From: RGIG5579 sp045601445
GTDB lineage: Bacteria > Bacillota > Clostridia > Oscillospirales > SIG627
NCBI GenBank assembly: GCA_045601445.1
Contig: JAZRZQ010000062.1
Coordinates: 1-17,641 of the forward strand
Direction of reading: 5' to 3'
DNA length: 17,641 nucleotides
Shown: positions 1 to 7,336 of the stretch, piece after piece
Layout of the letters: every line of letters starts with the position of its first letter
Numbering within the stretch: position 1 is the stretch's first letter
Position numbers and translations under genes: made by a program
Notes under the pieces: model-generated
Database searches by the model: none
The model's input: only the letters and a program-made list of their open reading frames with translations
Told to the model about the DNA's origin: nothing

Positions 1-28
1 GGTGCCTTAACCGCTTGGCTACATCCCT
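1..28 (-). tRNA. tRNA gene, 5' part only (cut by window edge)
   Basis: Read on the minus strand this is the start of a tRNA: a 7-base acceptor strand AGGGATG, then TA, a D-stem GCC, a D-loop with GCGGTTAA, and the returning D-stem GGC followed by A and CC of the anticodon stem. The anticodon lies outside the window, so the amino acid cannot be assigned. The D-arm resembles bacterial tRNA-Gln but this is only a resemblance. A perfect promoter lies just upstream. Confidence 0.75.
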
Positions 29-39
29 ATAACGAAGTT

Positions 40-68
40 ATTATATCCAAATTCAGGGCTTTTGTCAA
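40..68 (-). promoter_or_regulatory. Sigma-A promoter of the tRNA gene (perfect consensus)
   Basis: On the minus strand TTGACA (63-68) is followed by a 17-base spacer and TATAAT (40-45). Both hexamers match consensus exactly. The predicted start, about 7 bases downstream of the -10 box, lies about 5 bases before the tRNA acceptor stem, giving a very short leader. This is the pattern expected for a strongly expressed stable-RNA gene. Confidence 0.85.
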
Positions 69-92
69 CTCATTTTTGCGATTTTGGGCGTA

Positions 93-124
93 AAAAAGGA
101 TCCCGATCGATCGGGATCCTTTTT
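93..124 (-). terminator. Intrinsic terminator of mscS
   Basis: A perfect 22-base palindrome (98-119), starting GGATCCCG and ending CGGGATCC, is flanked by an A tract on the left and a T tract on the right. On the minus strand it reads as a GC-rich hairpin followed by a U run, 7 bases past the mscS stop codon. It separates mscS from the tRNA promoter. Its symmetry would allow it to work on either strand. Confidence 0.88.
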
Positions 125-130
125 GACTTT

Positions 131-934
131 TTACTGCTTGACGTGAACGTCGAGCTGATTGAAGGGAATTTCGATTCCGAGCTTCTTGAATGCGGCGTTG
201 ATGCCCTCTAAAAGATCGAGACGAACCGTCCAATAATCTTCCTTCTTGCACCATACGCGAAGCGTAAAGACCAGAGAGGAATCCTCCTGCGAGGTCATTC
301 TCGCGAAGGGGGCGGGGTCCTTGAGAACCAATTCGTGCTGCTCGGCAAGCACCGTCAAAACCTGCTTGACTCTCTCCTCGTCCGTACCGTAGGCGACGGA
401 GAAGGAAAGGTCGACTCTGCGATTCTCTTCCGCGGAGAAGTTGGTGATGATGGAATTGATCATCGTGCCGTTAGGAACGATGATGTCCTTGTTGTCGGGG
501 GTCACCATAACCGTGGACATCAGCGAGATGGATTTGACCGTGCCCTCCTTGCCGTTGGCTTCGATGAAGTCACCGACGTGGAAGGGGTGAAAGACCAGAA
601 GCATCACACCGCCGGCAAAGTTGGAAAGGCTGCCTTGCAGAGCCAGACCGACCGCAAGACCGCAGGAAGCGACGACGGCGGCGACGTTGGTCATCGGAAC
701 GCCGAGGTTACCGGCAACGGTAAGTACCAGGAGAACCTTTAAAATGACGGAAACGCAGGTGAGAAGAAAGCTTCTTGCGCCGGCGTCCACCTTTTGGAAG
801 TGCTTGTTCTTTTGAATCAGACCGGTGAGAAAGCCGATCAGCTTCCAGCAAACGACCAAAAGGATCACCGAGCCGATGAGCTTGAGACCGTAGTTGGTCA
901 GAAAGCTGAAAATGGTGGAAAGAAATGCTGACAT
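131..934 (-). CDS. mscS: MscS-family small-conductance mechanosensitive channel
   Basis: A 267-residue membrane protein, close to the roughly 286 residues of E. coli MscS. MscS channels open under membrane tension and release solutes during hypo-osmotic shock. Two hydrophobic helices (about 14-38 and 55-78) precede the pore helix (about 83-116), which has the family's Gly/Ala pattern including GLAVGLALQGSLSNFAGG, nearly identical to the E. coli TM3 pore. A beta domain (GDFIEANGKEGTV, then VPNGTMINSIITNFS) and a cytoplasmic alpha/beta cage follow. The ATG at 934 has an AGGAG site 10 bases upstream. The gene has its own promoter (969-997) and terminator (93-124), so it is probably monocistronic although it lies 73 bases beyond recG on the same strand. 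Confidence 0.95.
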   Translation of the reverse strand: MSAFLSTIFSFLTNYGLKLIGSVILLVVCWKLIGFLTGLIQKNKHFQKVDAGARSFLLTCVSVILKVLLVLTVAGNLGVPMTNVAAVVASCGLAVGLALQGSLSNFAGGVMLLVFHPFHVGDFIEANGKEGTVKSISLMSTVMVTPDNKDIIVPNGTMINSIITNFSAEENRRVDLSFSVAYGTDEERVKQVLTVLAEQHELVLKDPAPFARMTSQEDSSLVFTLRVWCKKEDYWTVRLDLLEGINAAFKKLGIEIPFNQLDVHVKQ

Positions 935-968
935 ATTCTGTTTACTCCTTTGTTGTTTTCTTGGTTAT

Positions 969-997
969 ATTGTATGAGAAATCGCGAAAAAAGTCAA
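969..997 (-). promoter_or_regulatory. Sigma-A promoter of mscS
   Basis: On the minus strand TTGACT (992-997), a 17-base spacer and TACAAT (969-974) lie in the gap between recG and mscS. One mismatch in each hexamer and optimal spacing make this a good sigma-A candidate. The predicted start leaves a leader of roughly 28 bases before the mscS ATG. No convincing terminator separates recG from it, so some read-through is possible. Confidence 0.7.
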
Positions 998-1007
998 GCG
1001 GGAAAGC

Positions 1008-3020
1008 TTAGTTCATCCCGATTTTCTTTTCGTACGGGCGTTTTTCCTCGTCGGTGGCTTCGCTTAGGAATTCGCGTGCCGCCTCGGAGACGCGCTGTAA
1101 AAGCGCCATCGAAAGATTGCCGAAGGAAAGGGAAGAAAAGCCCGATTGACGGGTGCCGAAAAATTCTCCCGGGCCTCTGGTCTCAAGATCGTACTTGGCA
1201 AGCTCGAAGCCGTCGTGACAGTCGCAGAGCTTTTTCAGACGCTCGCGCGCGCTTTTTTGAGAGTGAGAGGAGATGAGAATGCACCAGGATTTTTCACTGC
1301 CTCTGCCGACTCTTCCGCGGAGCTGATGGAGCTGAGAAAGACCGAAACGCTCGGCGTTGCGAATGACCATCACCGTGGCCTCCGGCACGTCAACGCCTAC
1401 CTCGATCACGGTCGTTGACACGAGGATCTTGCTTTCGCCCGATTGGAAAGAGGCCATCACGGCGACCTTCTCCTCGTTTTTCATTTTGCCGTGAAGCAGA
1501 GAGACGGGAATCTCGGGCAGAGCCTTGCGAATCGCGTCGAACTCCTCCTTGGCCGATTGCAGCTCGCTCTGATCCTCCTCGTCCTCGATGAGCGGACAAA
1601 CGAGATAGGCTCGCTGTCCCTCGGCGATCCTTTCCCGCAGGAATTGATAGATGCGATCCATTTTGTCCTCGCCGACGTAAAGAGTCTGTACCTGCTGACG
1701 CCCCGGCGGCAATTCGTCGATCACGCTGATCTGCCGCTTGGCGTGCAGGAACATCGCAAGAGAGCGTGGGATGGGTGTTGCGCTCATCACAAGAGAGTGT
1801 ACCGCACCGCCCTTTTCTCCGAGGAGCGTGCGTTGACGGACCCCGAAGCGATGCTGCTCATCCGTGACGGCGAGGCCGACGTTGCGACATTCGGCACCCT
1901 CCTCGATCAGAGCGTGCGTTCCGATGACCAGGTAAGGCTGATCGCCCGTCGTGACGGCTCGGATCGCATCGCGCTCTTTTTTTCGCGTCGCGCCCGTCAA
2001 GAGCAAGACGGGAACGTCGCTGTGTGCAAAGAAGCGTGAGAACGAGCGGTAGTGCTGTTGCGCCAGAATTTCTGTCGGCGCCATCACAAGTGCGCTTTTG
2101 CCGTTTTGCAGAGCGAGCGCACACGCGGCGGCGGCAACGGCGGTCTTGCCGCTGCCGACGTCTCCCTGCAGCAGACGGTTCATCGGTGAAGCAAGACCGC
2201 TGTGGCAAAGATCCGCTCGGATCTGCTCCAAAACGCACTTTTGTGCGCGGGTCAAAGAATAGGGAAGCGTTGACAAAAACGCAGACAGATCACCGTTTTC
2301 CCAGCCCTGTACCGTGCTTTTCGCGCTTTGATCGGCAAAGAGAGTCGCCTGAACGGAGAAGGTGAACAGACTCTCGAACAGAAAGCGCTCCTTTGCTTGT
2401 GCAAGCTCTTTTTCGCTTGTGGGATTGTGAAGCAAAAATACGGCTCGGGCACGTGGCAGGAGCTTTTCCGAGCTCAGGATTCTCTGCGGGAGCGTTTCCT
2501 CGATCCCGCTTAGGCAGGGAACGAGGCACTGCGCGATCATTTTTTCGATCACCTTCGTTTTAACCGTTCCGAAGGCGGGATAGATCGGGATCAGCCGATT
2601 GGGATCTGGCCTCTCGTGCTCGCGCTTGGGGGAAAACAGATAGAACGTGCCGTTTTTTTCCTGAAGCGTTCCAAAATAAAAAGCCCGATCTCCTCGGAAG
2701 ATCTGCCGTTTGAGATAGGGCTGATTTAAGTAAATGACGTGAACCTTGCTTCCGCTCGGATCGGCGGCAACGAAGCGCAGAGCGCGGCGACCGCCGGGCA
2801 TCGTATAAGCGGCGGGAGCGGAATGTACGGTCAGCTCGAAAAAAGAGGGGATTCCGACCCGCTCGGCATCAATCGGGAAAAGTTTTCCCGATTGATAGCG
2901 CGTTGGAAACGTAAAGATCAGATCTCCGACCGTCGCAACACCGCCCTTTTGCAAGGCACGGGCGCGCGCCTCACCGACTCCCTTGAGAGAGGAAACGGGA
3001 TCGGACAGAGAAAAGCTCAT
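1008..3020 (-). CDS. recG: ATP-dependent DNA helicase RecG
   Basis: A 670-residue protein, near the usual 680-690 for RecG, which remodels stalled replication forks and branch-migrates Holliday junctions. An N-terminal helix-hairpin-helix-like stretch (SLKGVGEARARAL, 11-23) and OB/wedge domain (about 60-130) come first. A superfamily-2 helicase core follows: Walker A GDVGSGKT (286-293), Walker B DEQHRFG (387-393, the RecG/Mfd form of DExH), SATPIPRSLA (413-422) and motif VI QLRGRVGRG (566-574). The C-terminal element RGPGEFFGTRQSG (615-627) is the RecG-type TRG region. The ATG overlaps the stop of the upstream ATPase gene (ATGA), and only a weak ribosome site precedes it, so translation is probably coupled. 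Confidence 0.97.
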   Translation of the reverse strand: MSFSLSDPVSSLKGVGEARARALQKGGVATVGDLIFTFPTRYQSGKLFPIDAERVGIPSFFELTVHSAPAAYTMPGGRRALRFVAADPSGSKVHVIYLNQPYLKRQIFRGDRAFYFGTLQEKNGTFYLFSPKREHERPDPNRLIPIYPAFGTVKTKVIEKMIAQCLVPCLSGIEETLPQRILSSEKLLPRARAVFLLHNPTSEKELAQAKERFLFESLFTFSVQATLFADQSAKSTVQGWENGDLSAFLSTLPYSLTRAQKCVLEQIRADLCHSGLASPMNRLLQGDVGSGKTAVAAAACALALQNGKSALVMAPTEILAQQHYRSFSRFFAHSDVPVLLLTGATRKKERDAIRAVTTGDQPYLVIGTHALIEEGAECRNVGLAVTDEQHRFGVRQRTLLGEKGGAVHSLVMSATPIPRSLAMFLHAKRQISVIDELPPGRQQVQTLYVGEDKMDRIYQFLRERIAEGQRAYLVCPLIEDEEDQSELQSAKEEFDAIRKALPEIPVSLLHGKMKNEEKVAVMASFQSGESKILVSTTVIEVGVDVPEATVMVIRNAERFGLSQLHQLRGRVGRGSEKSWCILISSHSQKSARERLKKLCDCHDGFELAKYDLETRGPGEFFGTRQSGFSSLSFGNLSMALLQRVSEAAREFLSEATDEEKRPYEKKIGMN

Positions 3021-5185
3021 GACAGCGTCAGGACCTTTGCGCTTTCACTGCAAAGATCGAGAATGTGGTGCGAAGAGCTCGCAACGAAAAACTGCGAGCA
3101 GCTTGTACGCAGGATCTGATACAGATCTCCTGCGGCCGACGGAGAGACGGAAGCGAGCGAGTCGTCAAAGATCATCGGCAGTGCGTTTTTGCCGAGAAAT
3201 TCAGCCAGCGTCAGACGGAAAGCCAGAAGTCCAGTTTCGGAGACCATACCGCCACCCGCACCGCTGAGCGGAAGGATGGAGTCGCGATCGCAAAAGCAAA
3301 GCTCGAAGTTCTCGTCAAAGAGGAAGGACTCTTCTTCCTTGAGCATAAAGGAGAGCTTTTCGTTGATTTTTTCGGCAAAGAGCTGCTTTAGGTTCTCTTC
3401 AAAATCGCTCAGGCTCTTTTGCAACGCGGCAAGACGTGCGCAGGCCGCCTCGTATTCGGGCGTGACGGCTTCGATTTCCGCGTCCAGCGCCGTAATCGCA
3501 CCCTTCAGATCCTCGGGCTGAATGTTGAGCTGTTCTTTGATCTGCGCGATGCGCGCGTTCAAAGCTGCTCTCTTTTTGAACAGTGAATCGTTTTGCGCCG
3601 TCAAAAAGCTCAGTTCCTTTTGCAGCGCTTGAAATTCGGGGCTGACGGAAAGGGTCTCGGAGTCAAGATCTGCGGTGAGAAGCTTTTGATACTGCGCTTG
3701 ATCGTGCCGCAGAGCATCCTCTAAATCGTAAAGAGTGTCGTTTGCTTCGATGATCTCGTCGCAAATGGCCAAAAGCTCGCCGTCATCCTGCGAATAGCCG
3801 AGCTTTTCGATCTTGCGGAAGATCACAGCCTGTGCGTTTTCCTTGTCCAGCGTTTTCTTTTCGCATTTGGCGCGCTGCGCCGCTACCTGATCGCGATAGA
3901 CCTGCGTGGTCTTGGCGTGCGCGCGCAGACGGTCGAGGAATTCATCGAAGGCCGCAAGGCTTTCCTTGCCGTTTGACAGCAGGATGCGACGGATATTGAC
4001 CGTGCAGATCGAGGTCAAAAAGAACAGGGCAATGCCGAGCACGCCGATGGCAACACCCGTTGCCAAAGAAACTGCAAAATCAAAATTCAAGGAGCGGAGA
4101 ACAAAGAAGAGTCCCGCACCCAGGGAGACAAGCACCACCGACAGAATGCGAAGGATCAGACGGGTGGCCATGCTCTTTTGAATGCGCTTTTTTTCGGCAA
4201 CGAAATGCTCGAGACGCTCGTTCTCCCCGAAGAGCTGCTCGTGGAACAGCAGATTTTCTTCCGCCGCAGAAAGCGAGAGTCTTGCTTCATTCAGCGCGGT
4301 TACGGCAAGGCTGAGGCGGTTGTAATCGCTCTTCATTTCCTCCAGCTCCGCGCGTTCTAATTTTCCGATCTTCTGCGTCAGATCGTAATTGGTCAGACGA
4401 ATCTTTTTTTCGGTAGCCTGAATGCTGCGGTGAAGCTCCTGCGCGCTTTCTTTGTTGCGGCTCAGCTTCACATCGTCCGTATGGCCTGCCATGTCAGCCT
4501 TCAGCAGGACACAGCGGCGATCGTTTTCATCCAGCTTTGCGTTGATCTGCGTTAAAGCATTGGCACATTGCTCGGCTTCTTCCTGAAGGGCGGGGCGATT
4601 GTCAAGCTTTTCTTTTAAGTCGTTTCTGCGCTTGAGAAGCGCGTCGAGTGTTCCGTCTCCCTTGGCGTTGTGGAACAGCGCTACTTCCTTGCGGCTTTCG
4701 TCCAAATTGTCGTAAACGTCCTGCAGATTCTCGTCCTTAACGGCGATGGCTCGCAAAAACTCCTTTTTGGGCTTGAAGGCGGCCTTTTCGTAGCGGGCTT
4801 GCCTGAAATAGGTGATCTGGTCAAAGCTGTCCTGATCCAGCCCCGTTAAATATTCGCCGGGGGTAAGCTGCGTTTCGATCGGGCCGTTTTCGTCGGAGAA
4901 GGAAAGGGCTTCCTCCCCGTCGATGACGCTTCTCTCGATGACAAAGCATTTTTCGTCGGCATTTACGCGAAGTGTTCCTTTAGAATCCTCCGCGCCGCCC
5001 CGTGCCAGCGCAACGGAATCCGCTCCGTAGAGAGCGAATTGGATAAACTCGCAAAGGCTGGTCTTGCCGCTGCGAAACGAGCCGAAAAAGAGATTGGCTC
5101 CGTCGCAGGGGGAAAAGGAAAGGGATTGGATTTTTTTGAATCGTTCGATCTCAATGGAATTTATGGTAAGGTTTTGAAATTGCAT
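3017..5185 (-). CDS. YhaN/Rad50-like SMC-type ATPase with central transmembrane hairpin
   Basis: A 722-residue protein with the split ABC-ATPase layout of Rad50/SbcC/SMC proteins. The N-terminal Walker A is GSFRSGKT (35-42). Long charged coiled-coil stretches run about 155-335 and 400-605. The C-terminal signature is LSGAGGG (640-646), with Walker B LPMIFDD (669-675), a D-loop, and His 706-707 as candidate H-loop. Instead of a Rad50 zinc hook CxxC, two hydrophobic segments (about 343-364 and 370-393) sit between the coils, as I recall for YhaN-type proteins. A DNA-repair or DNA-structure role is inferred from family and from coupling to recG; no SbcD/YhaO-like nuclease is in the window. Start choice: an upstream in-frame TTG (5194) has GAGG only one base away, whereas the ATG at 5185 has it 10 bases upstream, so the ATG is preferred. 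Confidence 0.8.
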   Translation of the reverse strand: MQFQNLTINSIEIERFKKIQSLSFSPCDGANLFFGSFRSGKTSLCEFIQFALYGADSVALARGGAEDSKGTLRVNADEKCFVIERSVIDGEEALSFSDENGPIETQLTPGEYLTGLDQDSFDQITYFRQARYEKAAFKPKKEFLRAIAVKDENLQDVYDNLDESRKEVALFHNAKGDGTLDALLKRRNDLKEKLDNRPALQEEAEQCANALTQINAKLDENDRRCVLLKADMAGHTDDVKLSRNKESAQELHRSIQATEKKIRLTNYDLTQKIGKLERAELEEMKSDYNRLSLAVTALNEARLSLSAAEENLLFHEQLFGENERLEHFVAEKKRIQKSMATRLILRILSVVLVSLGAGLFFVLRSLNFDFAVSLATGVAIGVLGIALFFLTSICTVNIRRILLSNGKESLAAFDEFLDRLRAHAKTTQVYRDQVAAQRAKCEKKTLDKENAQAVIFRKIEKLGYSQDDGELLAICDEIIEANDTLYDLEDALRHDQAQYQKLLTADLDSETLSVSPEFQALQKELSFLTAQNDSLFKKRAALNARIAQIKEQLNIQPEDLKGAITALDAEIEAVTPEYEAACARLAALQKSLSDFEENLKQLFAEKINEKLSFMLKEEESFLFDENFELCFCDRDSILPLSGAGGGMVSETGLLAFRLTLAEFLGKNALPMIFDDSLASVSPSAAGDLYQILRTSCSQFFVASSSHHILDLCSESAKVLTLS

Positions 5186-5226
5186 CGTGTTCAAGCCTCA
5201 TTATATTGCTTTTTTTGTTTCTTACC

Positions 5227-5255
5227 ATTATATATAAAAAAAAGCGGTTCGTCAA
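5227..5255 (-). promoter_or_regulatory. Sigma-A promoter of the YhaN-like/recG operon
   Basis: On the minus strand TTGACG (5250-5255), a 17-base spacer and a perfect TATAAT (5227-5232) lie upstream of the ATPase gene. The spacer is rich in T. The -35 box begins 12 bases beyond the T tract of the preceding deacetylase terminator, so the two units are cleanly separated. Confidence 0.82.
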
Positions 5256-5266
5256 TTCCTTTTGCG

Positions 5267-5301
5267 AAAAAGAAGTGAGGCAGAATTTCTGCCTCACTTC
5301 T
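5267..5301 (-). terminator. Intrinsic terminator of the deacetylase operon, containing the stop codon
   Basis: Two perfect 15-base arms (5271-5285 and 5287-5301, starting AGAAGTGAGG) form a long hairpin. On the minus strand it is followed by a run of T. The TGA stop of the deacetylase (5294-5296) lies inside the first arm, so the last codons of the gene are part of the hairpin. Confidence 0.93.
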
Positions 5302-5971
5302 CCAAAATTTCGCTGACGCTGACAAATTCGTATCCTTGTTCGATCAGATACGGTATGATGATCCTGAGTGCTTTCGGTGTCGGCAACCTTTTGTCCTCCA
5401 GATCGTGAAAGAGAATGATGTCTCCCGAGGTGGCACTTTTTTCAACCTTTGAGGCAATCGTTTCAAATTTCGGCATACTCCAATCTCTCGTGTCAATGGA
5501 CCAAAGCACGCTTTGGTAGCCCATGGACTCGACCAGATCCAAAACCGCATCGTTGTAATAGCCGCCGGGCGGGCGGAAAAGCGTCGGCTTTTCCCCCGTG
5601 ATCTCCTGCAGAATCGCTTCTGCCGCGGCGATCTCCTCCCGTGCCTTTTCAAGCGAAATCTTGCTTAAATAGGCGTGGGTCAGCGTGTGATTTCCGATTT
5701 CGTGTCCGGCCTGATGGATGCTGCGGACTCGATCGGGATCTCGCTTGGCATTTTCTCCGATGACGAAAAAGGTGGCGTGAATGCCATATTCCTTCAGAAT
5801 GCTCAAAATCTCTTCCGTGTTTTGCCTGCTCGGGCCGTCGTCAAAGGTCAAGGCGATCTTTTTTTCCTCGCTTGTTCCCTTTCGGTGAGCCGTCGCGGCG
5901 TGAACCGGGGCGGCGGAAAGAAAGAGCGCCAGGCAGAGGCAAAGCGCCGCAGGGCGCATCAGCTTTCCCAT
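5294..5971 (-). CDS. Secreted polysaccharide deacetylase (NodB domain)
   Basis: A 225-residue protein with a signal peptide (hydrophobic core about 7-20, likely cleavage after VHA near 25) and one NodB homology domain. The metal-site motifs are intact: TFDDGP (Asp44, Asp45), HTLTH (His95, His99), RPPGG (133-137), DTRDW (160-164) and LFHD (His189). This predicts a metal-dependent deacetylase of N-acetylated sugars in peptidoglycan or other wall glycan outside the membrane. Substrate specificity cannot be read from the sequence. The ATG at 5971 lies inside the end of the PdaA-like gene (13-base overlap). An in-frame ATG at 5959 overlaps that gene's stop as TGATG and would give a cleaner signal peptide (MRPAALCL...). 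Neither has a strong ribosome site, so coupling by re-initiation is likely. Confidence 0.92.
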   Translation of the reverse strand: MGKLMRPAALCLCLALFLSAAPVHAATAHRKGTSEEKKIALTFDDGPSRQNTEEILSILKEYGIHATFFVIGENAKRDPDRVRSIHQAGHEIGNHTLTHAYLSKISLEKAREEIAAAEAILQEITGEKPTLFRPPGGYYNDAVLDLVESMGYQSVLWSIDTRDWSMPKFETIASKVEKSATSGDIILFHDLEDKRLPTPKALRIIIPYLIEQGYEFVSVSEILEK

Positions 5972-6699
5972 AACTCTTCGATCGAGCCGAAACGGTATCC
6001 TTTGTTTTTCATCGTCACGATGAAATCCGAAAGGATCTCGGCGTTGGTTTTTGAGGTGGGGTGCAAAAGAATGACCGCACCGTTGTGAACGCGCGGCAAC
6101 AGCTTGTTCATGGCGTATTCGGGCGTTTTTTGATCGTTGTTATCCCAGTCCGCCCAGGCCAAGCTCCAAAAAACGGTTCGATAGCCGCAATCGCTCACTC
6201 TCTTCAAAGCCGCCTCGGAATATTCTCCGCGCGGCGGGCGAAAATAAGGATCGAGCTTTTGTCCCGTCGTTTCCTCAAACAGCTTTTCCACCGTTTCCAA
6301 TTCCGCCTTCAGCTCCGATTGGCTTAAACGGACAATGGAAGGGTGGGTTGCCGTGTGATTGCAAACGAGATTTCCGTTTTTCTTCATTTCCCGACAAAGC
6401 TCGGGGTTGGCCTGAATAAAATGGGAGAGCACAAAAAACGCTCCCGTCACACCGTTTTCTTTTAAAATGTCGACCGTTTTTTTGACGTTTCCGTTTTCGT
6501 ATCCGGCATCAAAGGTCAGATACAGAACCTTTTCGTCCTTTCCGATTCCTTTTGCGATCGCGGGATCAACTGCGGGAAGACCCGGTCTTTCATTTTGGCT
6601 TTTCGATGAAAAATACCAATTCAAGCTGTCTTTTGTCGCGGCGAAGGAAGAAGCACTCATCAGGATCATTGCCAGCAAAGCGCAAAGCGTTGCTTTCAT
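5959..6699 (-). CDS. pdaA: PdaA-like muramic-delta-lactam deacetylase
   Basis: A 246-residue exported protein with signal peptide (MKATLCALLAMILMSASS) and one NodB domain. It closely resembles my recollection of B. subtilis PdaA: LYLTFDAGYENG (61-72), NHTATHPS (His115, His119), YFRPPRGEYS (152-161), TVFWSLAWADW, then VILLHPTS (His213). PdaA works with CwlD to make the muramic-delta-lactam of spore cortex that germination lytic enzymes recognise. As in PdaA, the second Asp of the first NodB motif is absent (Ala65 here; Asn in B. subtilis), a subfamily trait rather than a defect. The open frame extends upstream to 6816, but AAGGAGG (6707-6713) lies 7 bases before the ATG at 6699 and only one base before the ATG at 6705, so 6699 is chosen. 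It is followed by an overlapping second deacetylase. Confidence 0.88.
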   Translation of the reverse strand: MKATLCALLAMILMSASSFAATKDSLNWYFSSKSQNERPGLPAVDPAIAKGIGKDEKVLYLTFDAGYENGNVKKTVDILKENGVTGAFFVLSHFIQANPELCREMKKNGNLVCNHTATHPSIVRLSQSELKAELETVEKLFEETTGQKLDPYFRPPRGEYSEAALKRVSDCGYRTVFWSLAWADWDNNDQKTPEYAMNKLLPRVHNGAVILLHPTSKTNAEILSDFIVTMKNKGYRFGSIEELWES

Positions 6700-6706
6700 T
6701 TTCATT

Positions 6707-6713
6707 CCTCCTT
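6707..6713 (-). promoter_or_regulatory. Ribosome binding site that fixes the pdaA start
   Basis: AAGGAGG on the minus strand, a near-perfect anti-16S match. With 7 bases to the ATG at 6699 it selects that codon over the in-frame ATG two codons upstream and over the longer open frame, whose extra 39 residues would place the signal peptide internally. Confidence 0.85.
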
Positions 6714-6779
6714 CACGCCACTTATTGTGTCCGTTCCGCGTGAAAGTATGACTGCCTTGTTTTTCATCAAAAGACATTT

Positions 6780-7277
6780 TTATGCTCGAAAGCGATCGAG
6801 ACAGATCTCCTTGCAACGGCTTTTTAAATAAGCCTCGCTCGGCAGTCGAGAGAGCCTTTGGGCAAATTCCGAAAGTGCGGGCGGCGCGGTGCAGGCGCTT
6901 GTTATCAGAAAAAAGCGCTTGCCGTCACGGCAGCGAAAAAGCCTTGCCTCGTTTTCCCGACAGAACAGCTTTGAGACGGCAAATACCGTGTCAGCCCCTT
7001 CGATCAGATAACAGAGCGTCGCGTCGCACTCTTTTTCAAGCTTTGTCACGAAGATCTCACATCCGCCGTTTTTTTTCGGATACAGTTGTATGTAGACCTT
7101 TTCCTTGGCGGCATCAAAGCCGGTCTCCTCCTTGGCCAGATCAAACAGCTCACGGAACACGCGCCTTCCTTTACTGCTGTCGTAGTCGAAATCCTCTGCG
7201 GTCACACAGTATCTTCCGAGATCCTCCTGCGTCAAGCAAATGCGGATCTCGTTTTGCCCCAAACGGTATAGTTTCAA
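6780..7277 (-). CDS. MecA-like ClpC adaptor protein (short form)
   Basis: A 165-residue soluble protein whose start (MKLYRLGQNEIRICLTQEDL) and following pattern (RRVFRELFDLAKEETGF..., VYIQLYPKKNGGCEIFVTK) match the N-terminal substrate-binding domain of MecA. A second alpha/beta part (about 85-165) is consistent with the ClpC-binding domain. B. subtilis MecA is about 218 residues; the shortage falls in the linker. MecA delivers proteins such as ComK to ClpCP; the target here is unknown. Start choice: the open frame reaches a GTG at 7319, but that lies in the promoter spacer. A TTG at 7277 has AAGGGGG 7 bases upstream and yields the family-typical first residues. It may be co-transcribed with pdaA, because no terminator is visible in the 66 bases between this stop and the pdaA ribosome site. 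Confidence 0.78.
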   Translation of the reverse strand: MKLYRLGQNEIRICLTQEDLGRYCVTAEDFDYDSSKGRRVFRELFDLAKEETGFDAAKEKVYIQLYPKKNGGCEIFVTKLEKECDATLCYLIEGADTVFAVSKLFCRENEARLFRCRDGKRFFLITSACTAPPALSEFAQRLSRLPSEAYLKSRCKEICLDRFRA

Positions 7278-7308
7278 AATCAAGCCCCCTTGTTTTCCTC
7301 TTATCTTC

Positions 7309-7336
7309 AGTATAGGCACGAGTCAAAAAAGCGCAA
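7309..7336 (-). promoter_or_regulatory. Probable promoter of the mecA-like gene
   Basis: On the minus strand TTGCGC (7331-7336), a 16-base spacer and TATACT (7309-7314). The -10 box has one mismatch; the -35 box has two. Its position places transcription start near 7302, downstream of the possible GTG start at 7319, which supports the TTG start at 7277. Confidence 0.55.

Noticed and set aside
985..1007. Terminator just after recG
   Set aside because: Only a four-pair stem (AAGC/GCTT) could be drawn before the T run, which is better explained as part of the mscS promoter.
6723..6751. SigG-like promoter before pdaA (TCATA, 17 bases, CACAATA on the minus strand)
   Set aside because: Each box has a mismatch to the consensus I know, and the predicted start would lie almost at the ribosome site. 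It was attractive because pdaA is forespore-controlled in B. subtilis, but is too weak to call.
7278..7319. Upstream GTG start for the mecA-like gene
   Set aside because: The GTG lies between the -35 and -10 boxes of the likely promoter, has no ribosome site at usual distance, and adds residues not typical of MecA.
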